A stretch of 64,000 nt of DNA from Azospirillum sp. TSH100 (GTDB taxonomy: Bacteria > Pseudomonadota > Alphaproteobacteria > Azospirillales > Azospirillaceae). Under the pieces are notes generated by a model. The model was not told the origin of the DNA and ran no database searches. It was given only the letters and a program-made list of their open reading frames with translations. A program made the translations under genes and the position numbers. Below are positions 18,239-26,726 of this stretch, one piece after another (the first letter of the stretch is position 1; the number at the start of each line of letters is the position of its first letter). Where the stretch lies: positions 2,012,001 through 2,076,000 of the forward strand of contig NZ_CP039634.1 in the NCBI RefSeq assembly GCF_004923295.1, in the 5' to 3' direction.

Positions 18239-18269
18239 CGGATAGCGTCACGACGCCTGGACAGCAAAA

Positions 18270-18305
18270 GGGGGGGCCGGTTCGTCCGGCCCCCCCTTTC
18301 TTTTT
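18270..18305 (+). terminator. Strong intrinsic terminator of TRAP operon
   Basis: A perfect 11-bp stem (seven G then CCGG at 18270-18280, complement at 18286-18296) with loop TTCGT is followed by TTTCTTTTT. It lies 31 bp after the dctM stop and may also serve the convergent lipoprotein gene. Confidence 0.93.
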
Positions 18306-18329
18306 GGTGCGTTTCCAATTGGGAAAGGG

Positions 18330-18815
18330 TCAGTGTGCCGGGGTCGTGGCTCCGGCCCAGTTGGTCGGGGCAGTACCTGCCGGCAACGCCCCCCCGTTGT
18401 TGCCGAGCGACACCATGCGGTCGCTTCCGGCAACCGGCGGCAGGTCGGCGAACTGCTCCGCCGTCATGCCGGTGAGGATCACGGCCTGACGGTTGCGGGC
18501 GTAGCGCAGATTGTCGCTGGCGACCGTCACCTTGTGCTCGGTCGGAAAGCGGGGGGCGCCGACGGTGACGATCGCCTGCTCCACCCGGTTGGTCGGCCCG
18601 ATCACCAGATCGGTGACGTTGCCGAGGATGCGGCGGCCGTCCGGCGTCTGCACGGTCAGCCCGACCAGTTCCACCGGTGGCTCGGTCGCCACCTCCGCCG
18701 ACGGGACGCCGCCCATATCGGAACTGGCGCAGGCACCCAATGTCAGAACCGGCAGGAGAGCAAGGACCGGCAGGGCGGGAAGCAGCGTGCGCTGGGAAAG
18801 GCGGCGATGGTCCAT
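18330..18815 (-). CDS. PRC-barrel-like lipoprotein
   Basis: The ATG at 18815 gives 161 residues starting MDHRRLSQRTLLPALPVLAL. The signal peptide ends in a lipobox LTLGAC with the lipidated Cys at residue 29. The mature part has VELVGLTVQTPDGRRILGNVTDLVIGPTNRVEQAIVTVG and a following basic strand, which fits a PRC-barrel fold. The C-terminal tail is disordered-looking. It is probably anchored in the envelope. The neighbouring RTX gene is on the same strand but 126 bp upstream, so an operon is uncertain. Confidence 0.75.
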   Translation of the reverse strand: MDHRRLSQRTLLPALPVLALLPVLTLGACASSDMGGVPSAEVATEPPVELVGLTVQTPDGRRILGNVTDLVIGPTNRVEQAIVTVGAPRFPTEHKVTVASDNLRYARNRQAVILTGMTAEQFADLPPVAGSDRMVSLGNNGGALPAGTAPTNWAGATTPAH

Positions 18816-18941
18816 CGATGTTGGCCCTTTTGCTGACGGCGCGGAGATATCCGCTTTCACAACAGCACGGGCGTGGCCGGAGGTCTCTCGCGCCGATGGG
18901 GTGATCCCATCGCCCGCGAGAGAGCACCTCTTTCGGACAGG

Positions 18942-19625
18942 TCAGGTGAAGATATAGTCGTGGCCAGCCGTCAGCCCGACCTGATCCACGGTCAGCGACG
19001 AGCCGTCGGCGAAGGAGAAGACCGATTGGAAGCCGCTGGTGGTCACCGACATCTGGGCCGCCGTGTAGCCGTGGAACTCGATCTGGTCGATCCCGCGCTC
19101 GAAGTAATTGATGGTGTCGTGGCCAAAGCCACCGGTGGCCTGCTCCATCAGGAAGCGGTCGACCTGCCCGTCGGTGTAGCTGACCATGGTGTCGTCGCCA
19201 GTGCCCGGCCGGAACAGGTCCGCCCCGCCGTCACGGTAGCTGTCATACAAAGTGTCGTTACCGGCGCCGCCGATCATGGTGTCGTCGCCGCGCATGCCCT
19301 TCAGGATGTCGTCGCCGGTGCCGCCATCGAGCATGTCGTTGCCGTCGCCGCCGAACAACTGGTCGTTGCCGCTGTCGCCCCACATGGAGTCGTTGCCGGC
19401 CTCATTTCCGCCATAGGGGTCGCCGAGCCAGTCATTGCCGTCCCCGCCATGCAACTGATCGTTGCCCAGCCCACCGATCAGAGAATCATTTCCCCGTTCG
19501 CCGAACAGCTGATCGTTTCCGCCGGCGCCGTCGATGCGGTCATCGCCATCCAGACCGTCGAGACGGTCGTCAAAGACAGTGCCGGTCATGGCGTCGTTGG
19601 TCGAAGTCCCCCAGAACTGGCGCAT
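18942..19625 (-). CDS. RTX calcium-binding repeat protein
   Basis: This 227-residue acidic protein has no N-terminal signal peptide. Residues 20-115 are about ten GGxGxDxLx-type nonapeptides (examples GGLGNDQLHGGDGNDWL and GGDGNDMLDGGTGDDIL), which bind calcium and fold as a parallel beta roll. The C-terminal 100 residues (FGHDTINYFERGIDQIEFHG, FADGSSLTVDQVGLTAGHDYIFT) resemble the terminal region of type I secretion substrates. No catalytic domain is present, so it may be a structural or matrix protein. No HlyB/HlyD genes are adjacent. The upstream region carries four TTAAC elements. Confidence 0.88.
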   Translation of the reverse strand: MRQFWGTSTNDAMTGTVFDDRLDGLDGDDRIDGAGGNDQLFGERGNDSLIGGLGNDQLHGGDGNDWLGDPYGGNEAGNDSMWGDSGNDQLFGGDGNDMLDGGTGDDILKGMRGDDTMIGGAGNDTLYDSYRDGGADLFRPGTGDDTMVSYTDGQVDRFLMEQATGGFGHDTINYFERGIDQIEFHGYTAAQMSVTTSGFQSVFSFADGSSLTVDQVGLTAGHDYIFT

Positions 19626-19646
19626 GGCGTCTCTCCATCAGTTTCG

Positions 19647-19680
19647 TTAACGTGCTATTAACGATTAACCAGATGTTAAC
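19647..19680. promoter_or_regulatory. Four TTAAC elements upstream of RTX gene
   Basis: TTAAC occurs at 19647-19651, 19658-19662, 19665-19669 and 19676-19680, all in the same orientation, with start-to-start distances of 11, 7 and 11 bases. This AT-rich cluster is 22-55 bp upstream of the RTX start codon, in its likely promoter or leader. It may be a regulator-binding array; no known regulator is assigned. Confidence 0.4.
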
Positions 19681-19761
19681 CATGAGGCCGGGGCGGTCGA
19701 AAAGCGATAAGGAGGCAATACAAAGGGGAGTGGGCGAGATGACACAGATAATTGAAACTTG

Positions 19762-19797
19762 ATCGAATTAAAGAAACGAACTGTTTCTTCATTCGAT
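19762..19797. other. 36-nt near-perfect AT-rich hairpin
   Basis: Outer arms ATCGAAT (19762-19768) and ATTCGAT (19791-19797) and inner arms AAGAAAC (19771-19777) and GTTTCTT (19783-19789) enclose the loop GAACT. It is unusually AT-rich for this genome. On the plus strand a seven-codon open frame (ATG 19739, stop 19760-19762, GGGGAG upstream) ends exactly at the hairpin. On the minus strand it would be in the far 5' leader of the RTX gene. Its role is unknown. The surrounding 19.68-20.03 kb holds no recognisable gene. Confidence 0.5.
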
Positions 19798-20029
19798 GGA
19801 TTTGTGGCGGAAAGCGGGATCTTTCTGTGATCGACTGAAGACTTTATCTCCCATCCGGACAGGTTTTGTCCGGCGGAAGGGCACAGGGGGCGTCGACGAA
19901 GGCGGTGTGTCGGCCGGCAGGGCGGTATGCCACAGGCCGAAAGCACTGTAGAACCGGATCGTCCGAAAGAGGTTCGGCGACGCAAACGCGCTCAAGGATG
20001 TCCGAAGTTGCGGGGCTCGGACCTCGCGC

Positions 20030-20091
20030 AAAAATAACCGGGCGTCCAAAGGAGCGCCCGGTGCAGTCATATACAGGGAGGGTTAGAGACA
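20030..20091 (-). ncRNA. Predicted FNR-controlled small RNA, copy A
   Basis: On the minus strand a predicted start at about 20091 is followed by TGTCTCTAACCCTCCCT and GTAT, then a terminator hairpin (CGCCCGG arm at 20061-20055, CCGGGCG arm at 20044-20038) and TTATTTTT. A -10-like TATACA is at 20105-20100 and an FNR-type box at 20126-20139. Two other copies near 28 kb share the core, layout and spacing. The CCCTCCCT segment is complementary to Shine-Dalgarno sequences, so it probably acts by pairing to mRNA starts. The gene lies between hisI and the RTX gene. Confidence 0.78.
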
Positions 20092-20125
20092 AGAAGGTGT
20101 GTATACCCTTCGGCAGGGTGCGGCG

Positions 20126-20139
20126 TTGACATGGATCAA
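20126..20139 (-). promoter_or_regulatory. FNR/FixK-type box of sRNA copy A
   Basis: Read on the minus strand this is TTGATCCATGTCAA, a one-mismatch fit to the FNR/FixK consensus TTGAT-N4-ATCAA. Its centre is 42.5 bases from the conserved G of the sRNA core, i.e. near -41.5 of the predicted start, the class II activator position. Confidence 0.72.
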
Positions 20140-20183
20140 CCAACACTCCCGCAGAGGTGGTTCACCGTCTTGCCGCCCGCCCG

Positions 20184-20618
20184 TCAGCCGTGACTGTGCG
20201 AGTGACCGCCATAGAGAATGGCGGGATCGGTCTGGACCTCCTGGATCGTTTCCAGCCGTCCATCGCGCCACGCACGATAGAAGCAGCTGCGCCGGCCGGT
20301 ATGACAGGCGACGCCGTCCTGCTCGACGATCAGCAGCAGGGTGTCGCCATCGCAATCCACCCGGAAATCCTTCAGGCGCTGCATCTGACCGGAGGTCTCA
20401 CCCTTGCGCCACAGCCCGCCGCGCGATCGCGACCAGTAGCAGACCCGGCCGGTCGACAGGGTTTCCACCACCGCGTCGCGGTTCATCCAGGCCATCATCA
20501 GGATTTCGCCCGTGCCTTCGGCCTGGGCGATGGCGGGTACCAGCCCGTCGGCAGTGAAGCGGATGGCGGCCAGCACCTCGTCATAGGGGGCTGGATCGAT
20601 CGACGGTAGGTCCGTCAT
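20184..20618 (-). CDS. hisI: Phosphoribosyl-AMP cyclohydrolase (HisI)
   Basis: This 144-residue enzyme opens the adenine ring of phosphoribosyl-AMP in the third step of histidine synthesis. It is the mono-functional form, with no HisE domain. Motifs include AWMNRDAVVETLSTGRVCYWSRSRGGLWRKGETSG, the metal-binding DCDGDTLLLIVEQ and the Zn ligands in GVACHTGRRSCFYR. A His-rich tail GGHSHSHG is at the C-terminus. It lies 28 bp downstream of metC on the same strand; sRNA copy A begins 92 bp beyond its stop on the same strand. Confidence 0.96.
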   Translation of the reverse strand: MTDLPSIDPAPYDEVLAAIRFTADGLVPAIAQAEGTGEILMMAWMNRDAVVETLSTGRVCYWSRSRGGLWRKGETSGQMQRLKDFRVDCDGDTLLLIVEQDGVACHTGRRSCFYRAWRDGRLETIQEVQTDPAILYGGHSHSHG

Positions 20619-20646
20619 GGCAAATCACTCCTCAACTGCTCCCTGC

Positions 20647-21825
20647 TTACAGGGCGGCGGCCATCCGGCGGAAGCCGGCCTCGAGATCGCGGATCAGGTC
20701 GTCGGGGCTTTCCAACCCCGCATGCAGGCGCAGCACCTGTCCCGGATCGGTCCAGCGGGTGGCGGAGCGCACCGCCGCCGGTCGGGTCGGCAGGATCAGG
20801 CTTTCGAAACCGCCCCAGCTGTAGCCCATGCCGAACAGCTCCATCCCGTCCAGCATCGCCGCCAGCGCCTGACGCGGCACCTGATCGATGATGATGGAGA
20901 ACAGGCCGCTGGAGCCGGTGAAGTCGCGCTTCCACAGCTCGTGGCCGGGGAAGTCGGAGCGGGCAGGGTGCAGAACCCGCGTCACCTCCGGCCGGGAGGC
21001 CAGCCAGTCGGCGAGTACCAGCGCGCTTTCCTGGTGCTGACGCATCCGCACCGACAGGGTGCGCAGGCCGCGCAGGCCAAGGTAAAGGTCGTCCGGTCCG
21101 CCGCAGACGCCGAAGCGGGTGGCGGTCTTCTTCACCGCGGTCCAGCTCTCCTCGTCACGGCAGGTGACGATGCCCAGCATCGCGTCGGCATGACCGACCA
21201 TGTATTTGGTCGCGGCATGGATCGACAGATCGACGCCATGGTCGAAGGGCCGGAAGAACAGCGGAGTTGCCCAGGTGTTGTCGATCATCACCGTGGCGCC
21301 GACCTTCTTGGCCGCGGCGGCGATGGCCGGCACGTCCTGGACCTCGAAGGTCAGGGAGCCCGGCGATTCGAGGAAGACCACGCTGGTGTTCGGCCGCAGC
21401 AGGGCCGAGATGCCGGCGCCGATGCAGGGATCGTAGAACTCCACCTCCACGCCATAGGGGATCAGCGTCTCCCTGGCGAAGCGGCGAGTGGGGCCGTAGG
21501 CGCTGTCGGTGATCAGCACATGGTCGCCGGCCTTGGTGAAGGACGACAGCGCGATGGCGATGGCGGCGAGGCCGGAGCCGGTGTTCACCGACTTGTAGCC
21601 GCCTTCCAGCTCCGCCGCCGCCTCTTCAAAGGCGAAGGTGGTGGGGGTGCCCATCCGGCCGTAATGCACGCCTTCGAGCGTGTTGCGGTCACTTTCCTCC
21701 AGCGCGTCCAGGGTCGGGAACAGCACGGTCGAACAATGATACACCGGCGGATTGACGATGCCGTGGTTGTTCCGCGGATCGCGGCCGGCATGAACGAGAA
21801 TCGTGTCCTTCGTGACGTCCTTCAT
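20647..21825 (-). CDS. metC: Cystathionine beta-lyase (MetC)
   Basis: The ATG at 21825 gives 392 residues starting MKDVTKDTILVHAGRDPRNNHG. This PLP enzyme of the Cys/Met metabolism family cleaves cystathionine to homocysteine in methionine synthesis. Features include VNTGSGLAAIAIAL (PLP phosphate), VMIDNTWATPLFF and the PLP Lys in SIHAATKYMVGHADAM, plus GFESLILP near the C-terminus. These residues suit the beta-lyase type, though family members differ in reaction, and a gamma-lyase cannot be fully excluded. It forms a short operon with hisI. Confidence 0.9.
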   Translation of the reverse strand: MKDVTKDTILVHAGRDPRNNHGIVNPPVYHCSTVLFPTLDALEESDRNTLEGVHYGRMGTPTTFAFEEAAAELEGGYKSVNTGSGLAAIAIALSSFTKAGDHVLITDSAYGPTRRFARETLIPYGVEVEFYDPCIGAGISALLRPNTSVVFLESPGSLTFEVQDVPAIAAAAKKVGATVMIDNTWATPLFFRPFDHGVDLSIHAATKYMVGHADAMLGIVTCRDEESWTAVKKTATRFGVCGGPDDLYLGLRGLRTLSVRMRQHQESALVLADWLASRPEVTRVLHPARSDFPGHELWKRDFTGSSGLFSIIIDQVPRQALAAMLDGMELFGMGYSWGGFESLILPTRPAAVRSATRWTDPGQVLRLHAGLESPDDLIRDLEAGFRRMAAAL

Positions 21826-22200
21826 CGACTGTCCGTATGGCTGGAGCGGCAATCCGGCCCGACCGAGTCCGGTGTCATGGGGAGAACCCCAGGGCAGGCG
21901 GCGCGGGCGCGGCCGAACATTCTGTCATCCTGGACCGCTTGCCGCCATCGCCGATTGCGCGCGATGACCGTCAGCGGCCGGGATGTTCTGGTAACACCAC
22001 CAATGCACAGAGGATTCGACAAGTCGGATCAAGTTGATACACTCTTGTCCCACGCGCATGGCTGCGTCGCGATCCTCACAGGACCGGTCCGGTGGGGGTT
22101 ATCCCGCCTGATCACAGGGTGGGTCGGGAGGCCGGCGTGACCAGGCGCGTCGTCAGACCGCTCAATGCGAAGAACGCAAGAACAGGGTGGAGTTAATAAT
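21826..22200. promoter_or_regulatory. Divergent promoter region of metC and aapJ
   Basis: The 375 bp hold no supportable gene. A dyad ATCAAGTTGAT at 22027-22037 followed by ACAC lies about 165 bp upstream of aapJ, and the aapJ leader ends in GGTGGAGTTAATAAT as its ribosome-binding site. No riboswitch of the SAM type was recognised upstream of metC. Confidence 0.35.
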
Positions 22201-23220
22201 ATGAAGTCAGGGTTCCTGGCCGCCGCCGCGGCGGCCGTGGTCGTTTCCGCCAGCGCCGTCGCCGGTGCGGCCACGCTGGACACCGTCAAGCAGCGCGGCT
22301 TCGTGCAGTGCGGCGTGAACGCCGGTCTTCCCGGTTTCGGCAACCCCGACAGCGCCGGCAACTGGACCGGCCTGGACGTGGATTACTGCCGTGCCGTGGC
22401 CGTCGCCATTTTCGGCGATGCCAACAAGGTCAAGTTTACCCCGCTGTCCGCCCAGCAGCGCTTCCCGGCCATCCAGTCGGGTGAAGTCGATCTGCTGTCG
22501 CGCAACACCACCGCCACGCTGACCCGCGACACCTCGGTCGGCCTCAACTTCGCCCCCGTCACCTACTATGACGGCCAGGGCTTCATGGTTCCGAAGAAGC
22601 TCGGCGTGAAGAGCGCCAAGGAGCTGAACGGCGCCACCGTCTGCGTCCAGTCCGGCACCACGACCGAACTGAACCTGGCGGACTATTTCCGCGCCAACAA
22701 CATGACCTACAACCCGGTCGTCATCGAGTCGAACGACGAGGTGAACGCTGCCTACTTCGCCGGCCGCTGCGACGTGCTGACGACCGACGTGTCCGGTCTG
22801 GCCGGCACCCGCGCCGGTGTCGCCCCGGTTCCGGACGACCATGTCATTCTGCCGGAAGTCATCTCCAAGGAGCCGCTGGCTCCGGCCGTGCGCCATGGCG
22901 ACGACCAGTGGTTCGACATCGTGAAGTGGACGGTCTACGCGACCATCCAGGCGGAAGAGTTCGGCATCACCTCGAAGAACATCGACGAGTTCGCCAACTC
23001 CAAGAACCCGGACATCCAGCGCTTCCTCGGCACCTCGCCGGGCATGGGCAAGGCTCTGGGCCTGGACGAGAAGTGGGCCTACAACGTCGTGAAGAAGGTC
23101 GGCAACTATGCCGAGATCTTCGACCGCAACGTCGGCCCGGGTACCCCGCTGAAGCTGGAGCGCGGCCTGAACGCCCTGTGGACCAAGGGTGGCCTGATGT
23201 ACGCGCAGCCGTTCCGGTAA
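22201..23220 (+). CDS. aapJ: General L-amino acid ABC transporter, substrate-binding protein (AapJ)
   Basis: The ATG at 22201 gives 339 residues with a Sec signal peptide (hydrophobic core 6-20, cleavage after AGA near 23). The mature periplasmic protein has the type 3 solute-binding fold, with DTVKQRGFVQCGVNAGLPGF, GLDVDYCRAVAVAIFGD, DLLSRNTTATLTRD and GRCDVLTTDVSGLAGTRA. AapJ captures a broad set of L-amino acids. It is the first gene of aapJQMP. A stem-loop between it and aapQ may protect its message so that the binding protein is made in excess. Confidence 0.95.
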   Translation: MKSGFLAAAAAAVVVSASAVAGAATLDTVKQRGFVQCGVNAGLPGFGNPDSAGNWTGLDVDYCRAVAVAIFGDANKVKFTPLSAQQRFPAIQSGEVDLLSRNTTATLTRDTSVGLNFAPVTYYDGQGFMVPKKLGVKSAKELNGATVCVQSGTTTELNLADYFRANNMTYNPVVIESNDEVNAAYFAGRCDVLTTDVSGLAGTRAGVAPVPDDHVILPEVISKEPLAPAVRHGDDQWFDIVKWTVYATIQAEEFGITSKNIDEFANSKNPDIQRFLGTSPGMGKALGLDEKWAYNVVKKVGNYAEIFDRNVGPGTPLKLERGLNALWTKGGLMYAQPFR

Positions 23221-23240
23221 GGCACGACACCGTATGAAGT

Positions 23241-23272
23241 GCCGCCCGCGGGATCACTGCCCGGGAGGCGGC
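23241..23272 (+). other. Intercistronic stem-loop between aapJ and aapQ
   Basis: GCCGCC (23241-23246) pairs with GGCGGC (23267-23272), enclosing a second GGG/CCC pair. It is 20 bases after the aapJ stop and has only a weak T-rich run after it. Such hairpins commonly stabilise binding-protein mRNA or attenuate the permease genes. Confidence 0.55.
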
Positions 23273-23436
23273 CTTCCGGTTCTTTGAGGAGCGGTCGCGA
23301 AGGGTGCCGTTGAAGCGCCCGCGCAGGGGACCGCATTGGGAGACATGTCGCATCCCCTACGGTGTGGGAAATGCCCGGAAGAACGTCCGGGACCGCGTGG
23401 GCACCGTGGGGAGCGATGGTTGGGGGAGAGTAGTCC

Positions 23437-24636
23437 GTGGCGACCGAGACCCGGACCACCCAAGGCGCTCCGCCGCCGGGTGGCGTATCGTTTTCCCTCA
23501 GCGACCCGACGTTCCGCGCCATCGTCTACCAGATCCTGGTGGTCGGCGCGGTCGTGCTGGTTGGCTGGTTCCTGATATCAAACACGCTCGACAACCTCGC
23601 GCGGCGCTCGATCGCGACCGGGTATCATTTCCTCGAGCGTGAAGCGGCCTTCGGCATCGGCGAGTCGCTGATCGACTATTCGCCGAAGGACACCTATGGC
23701 CGGGCCTTCCTGGTCGGCGTGCTGAACACGCTGAAGGTGTCGATCATCGGCGTCATCCTGGCGACGATCATCGGCACGATCATCGGCGTCGCGCGCCTGT
23801 CCAGCAACTGGCTGATCGCCAAGCTGGCCTCGACCTATGTCGAGATCATCCGCAACATCCCGCCGCTGCTGCAGCTGTTCTTCTGGTACGCGCTGGTGTC
23901 GGACGGACTGCCGCCGGTGCGTCAGGCGCTGAACCCGATTCCGGGCGTGTTCCTGTCGCAGCGCGGCCTGCGCGTGCCGGTGCCGGAACCGAGCCCGGTC
24001 TGGGCCAACATGGGCATCGCACTGCTGGTCGCCATCGTCGCCGCCTGGGGCGTGTCGCGCTGGGCGCGGGCACGGCAGGCGCGCACCGGGCAGCCGTTTC
24101 CCGCTGGCTGGGCCGGGCTTGGCCTGATCATCGGTCTGCCGGTCCTGACCTGGATCGCCGGCGGTGCGCCGATGGCGCTGGACATGCCGAAGCTGGCCGG
24201 ATTCAATTTTTCCGGCGGCGCCGCGATTTCCCCGGAATTCTTCGCCATCCTGACCGGCCTGACGCTCTACACCGCAGCCTTCATCGCCGAAGTGGTGCGT
24301 AGCGGCATCAAGGCGGTCAACTGGGGACAGACAGAGGCATCCCGTGCTCTCGGCCTGCCGAGCGGCCCGACGCTGCGTCTGGTGATCCTGCCGCAGGCGC
24401 TGCGGGTGATCGTGCCGCCGCTGACCAGCCAGTATCTGAACCTGACAAAGAACAGCTCGCTGGCGCTGGCCATCGGCTATCCCGATCTGGTGTCGATCGC
24501 CAATACGACGCTGAACCAGACCGGTCAGGCGATCGAAGGCGTGACGATGATCATGGGCACCTATCTGGTCATCAGCCTCAGCATCTCGATCTTCATGAAC
24601 TGGTACAACAAGCGCATCGCGCTGGTGGAGCGGTAA
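23437..24636 (+). CDS. aapQ: General L-amino acid ABC transporter permease (AapQ)
   Basis: The GTG at 23437 follows GGGGGAGAG and gives 399 residues. Membrane helices are near 28-46, 90-115, and through the C-terminal half. The protein has the long insert between early helices usual for AapQ (about 150-245) and the permease EAA signature VVRSGIKAVNWGQTEASRALGLPSGPTLRLVILPQALR, followed by the TKNSSLALAIGYPDL stretch. It forms the channel with AapM, which begins five bases later. Confidence 0.94.
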   Translation: MATETRTTQGAPPPGGVSFSLSDPTFRAIVYQILVVGAVVLVGWFLISNTLDNLARRSIATGYHFLEREAAFGIGESLIDYSPKDTYGRAFLVGVLNTLKVSIIGVILATIIGTIIGVARLSSNWLIAKLASTYVEIIRNIPPLLQLFFWYALVSDGLPPVRQALNPIPGVFLSQRGLRVPVPEPSPVWANMGIALLVAIVAAWGVSRWARARQARTGQPFPAGWAGLGLIIGLPVLTWIAGGAPMALDMPKLAGFNFSGGAAISPEFFAILTGLTLYTAAFIAEVVRSGIKAVNWGQTEASRALGLPSGPTLRLVILPQALRVIVPPLTSQYLNLTKNSSLALAIGYPDLVSIANTTLNQTGQAIEGVTMIMGTYLVISLSISIFMNWYNKRIALVER

Positions 24637-24641
24637 CGGCC

Positions 24642-25748
24642 ATGACCGACAACGTGCAAAGCGTCGGCCTGCCGGACGAGCGTCCGCCGGCCAACACCGT
24701 GGGCCCGCTGGCGTGGCTGCGGAACAACCTGTTCAACAGCTGGTACAACGCCATCCTGACCATTCTGGTCCTGGGGCTGCTGGCGTCGGCGATCCCGCCC
24801 TTCCTCAACTGGCTGCTCTTCCGCGCCCACGGCTTCGATGCCACCTCGACCGTCTGCCGGCAGGATGCCGGTGGTGCCTGCTGGGGATTCATCAGCGAGA
24901 AGCTGCGCTTCATCATGTTCGGCATGTTCCCCTGGGAACAGCAGTGGCGTCCGCTGGTGACCATCGCCGTCTTCATCGCCCTGCTGGTCGCCAGCTGCGA
25001 CCGCCGCTTCTGGAAGCCGTGGTTCGGGCTGGTCTGGGCTGCCGGGCTGGCGCTGGTGGCGATCCTGATGTGGGGCGGGGTCTTCGGCCTCACCTATGTC
25101 GAGAATACGCTGTGGGGCGGTCTGCCGCTGACCATCATCCTGTCGGTGATCGGTCTGGCCGTGGCCTTCCCGGTGTCGATCCTGCTGGCGCTGGGCCGGC
25201 GGTCGAACATGCCGGCGGTGAAGGTGCTGTGCGTCACCTACATCGAGCTGATCCGCGGCGTGCCGCTGATCAGCCTGCTGTTCATGGCGTCGGTGATGCT
25301 GCCGCTGTTCCTGCCGAACGGGGTGTCGATCGACAAGCTGCTGCGCGCGCAGATCGCCTTCATCATGTTCGCCGCCGCCTATATGGCGGAAGCGATCCGC
25401 GGCGGTTTGCAGGCGATTCCGAAGGGGCAGTATGAGGCGGCTGACGGGCTTGGGCTCGGGTATTGGCAGAAGATGCGGAAGATCATCCTGCCGCAGGCGC
25501 TGGCCATCGCCATCCCGCCGCTGGTGAACACCTTCATCAGCTTCTTCAAGGACACCTCGCTCGTCATCATCATCGGCCTGTACGATCTGCTCGGCACTGC
25601 GAAGGCCGCGCTGTCCGATCCGTCCTGGCGCGGTTTCTACCGCGAGGCCTATCTGTTCATCGGCGTGATCTATTGGATCTTCTGCTTCAGCATGTCGAAA
25701 TACAGCCAGAAGCTCGAACGCGATCTCAATCGCGGCCATCGCCGCTAG
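24642..25748 (+). CDS. aapM: General L-amino acid ABC transporter permease (AapM)
   Basis: This 368-residue membrane protein starts MTDNVQSVGLPDERPPANTV and has helices near 38-56, 105-125, 130-150, 155-180 and onward. The EAA loop is AIRGGLQAIPKGQYEAADGLGLGYWQKMRKIILPQAL, and SFFKDTSLVIIIGLYDLLGT follows. It pairs with AapQ as the heterodimeric channel. It begins five bases after aapQ and ends 30 bp before aapP. Confidence 0.94.
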   Translation: MTDNVQSVGLPDERPPANTVGPLAWLRNNLFNSWYNAILTILVLGLLASAIPPFLNWLLFRAHGFDATSTVCRQDAGGACWGFISEKLRFIMFGMFPWEQQWRPLVTIAVFIALLVASCDRRFWKPWFGLVWAAGLALVAILMWGGVFGLTYVENTLWGGLPLTIILSVIGLAVAFPVSILLALGRRSNMPAVKVLCVTYIELIRGVPLISLLFMASVMLPLFLPNGVSIDKLLRAQIAFIMFAAAYMAEAIRGGLQAIPKGQYEAADGLGLGYWQKMRKIILPQALAIAIPPLVNTFISFFKDTSLVIIIGLYDLLGTAKAALSDPSWRGFYREAYLFIGVIYWIFCFSMSKYSQKLERDLNRGHRR

Positions 25749-25778
25749 ATCCTCGCCGTCAAGGGAGACACGAGACCC

Positions 25779-26564
25779 ATGTCCCAGGCCATGTCCCAGG
25801 GCACCAAGCCGAAGCACACCCTGAGCGGCGAGGAGATCATCCGCTGCACGGGCGTCAACAAGTGGTACGGCGAGTTCCACGTCCTGAAGAACATCAACCT
25901 CAGCGTCCAGAAGGGCGAGCGCATCGTCGTCTGCGGCCCGTCGGGGTCGGGCAAATCGACGATGATCCGCTGCCTGAACCGGCTTGAGGAGCATCAGAAG
26001 GGCACGATCGTCATCGACGGGATCGAGCTGACCAACAATCTGAAGAACATCGAGCTGGTACGCCGCGAAGTCGGCATGGTGTTCCAGCACTTCAACCTGT
26101 TCCCGCACCTGACCGTGCTGGAGAACTGCACGCTCGCCCCGATCTGGGTCCGCAAGATGCCGAAGGCGGAAGCGGAAGAGCGGGCGATGAGCTACCTGAA
26201 GCGGGTGCGCATCGCCGAGCAGGCCAAGAAGTATCCCGGCCAGCTGTCGGGCGGCCAGCAGCAGCGCGTCGCCATCGCTCGGTCGCTCTGCATGAGCCCG
26301 AAGGTAATGCTGTTCGACGAGCCGACCTCGGCTCTCGACCCCGAAATGGTCAAGGAGGTGCTGGACGTCATGATCGGGTTGGCCGAAGACGGCATGACCA
26401 TGCTGTGCGTCACGCACGAAATGGGCTTTGCCAAGTCGGTCGCCGACCGCGTCATCTTCATGGATCGCGGCGAAATCGTGGAGCAGGATACGCCGGACGC
26501 CTTCTTCTCGAATCCGAAGTCGGAGCGCACGCGCCTCTTCCTCAGCCAAATTCTAAACCACTGA
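25779..26564 (+). CDS. aapP: General L-amino acid ABC transporter ATPase (AapP)
   Basis: This 261-residue ATPase energises the AapQM channel. Walker A is GPSGSGKST, the Q-loop lies in [17 protein letters not shown], the ABC signature is LSGGQQQR, Walker B is [14 protein letters not shown], and the switch His is in CVTHEMGFA. The ATG at 25779 follows AAGGGAGACACGAGACCC; a second in-frame ATG at 25791 is also possible. A strong hairpin follows the gene. The ribosome-binding site AAGGGAG partly resembles the sRNA target motif. Confidence 0.96.
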   Translation: MSQAMSQGTKPKHTLSGEEIIRCTGVNKWYGEFHVLKNINLSVQKGERIVVCGPSGSGKSTMIRCLNRLEEHQKGTIVIDGIELTNNLKNIELVRREVGMVFQHFNLFPHLTVLENCTLAPIWVRKMPKAEAEERAMSYLKRVRIAEQAKKYPGQLSGGQQQRVAIARSLCMSPKVMLFDEPTSALDPEMVKEVLDVMIGLAEDGMTMLCVTHEMGFAKSVADRVIFMDRGEIVEQDTPDAFFSNPKSERTRLFLSQILNH

Positions 26565-26571
26565 TATGGGC

Positions 26572-26600
26572 GGCAGGCCGGCGGTTCCAACCGGCCTGCC
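26572..26600 (+). terminator. Hairpin at end of aap operon
   Basis: A perfect ten-base stem GGCAGGCCGG (26572-26581) with its complement at 26591-26600 starts eight bases after the aapP stop. There is no T-run after it, so termination may be partial or Rho-aided. Confidence 0.5.
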
Positions 26601-26726
26601 ATCCGGAAACAAAACACCTCGACTCGTGGTGCGCGGCGCAATGTCCTGTGGCGTCGCGCACCGGTTTGCGGTTCAATCGGTCGCCTGACGTGCTGTTCGA
26701 CCGATCCGCTACCGGAGACCGAGGTT

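Noticed and set aside
21826-22020. SAM riboswitch upstream of metC
   Set aside because: The leader lacks a recognisable SAM-II or SAM-I core and no conserved pairing was evident.
22027-22037. ATCAAGTTGAT as a possible FNR site upstream of aapJ
   Set aside because: The half-sites are inverted relative to the FNR consensus (ATCAA-N-TTGAT instead of TTGAT-N4-ATCAA) with a one-base spacer.
20617-22140. 507-residue plus-strand frame opposite metC
   Set aside because: No domain is visible and the metC frame has the PLP Lys and family motifs.
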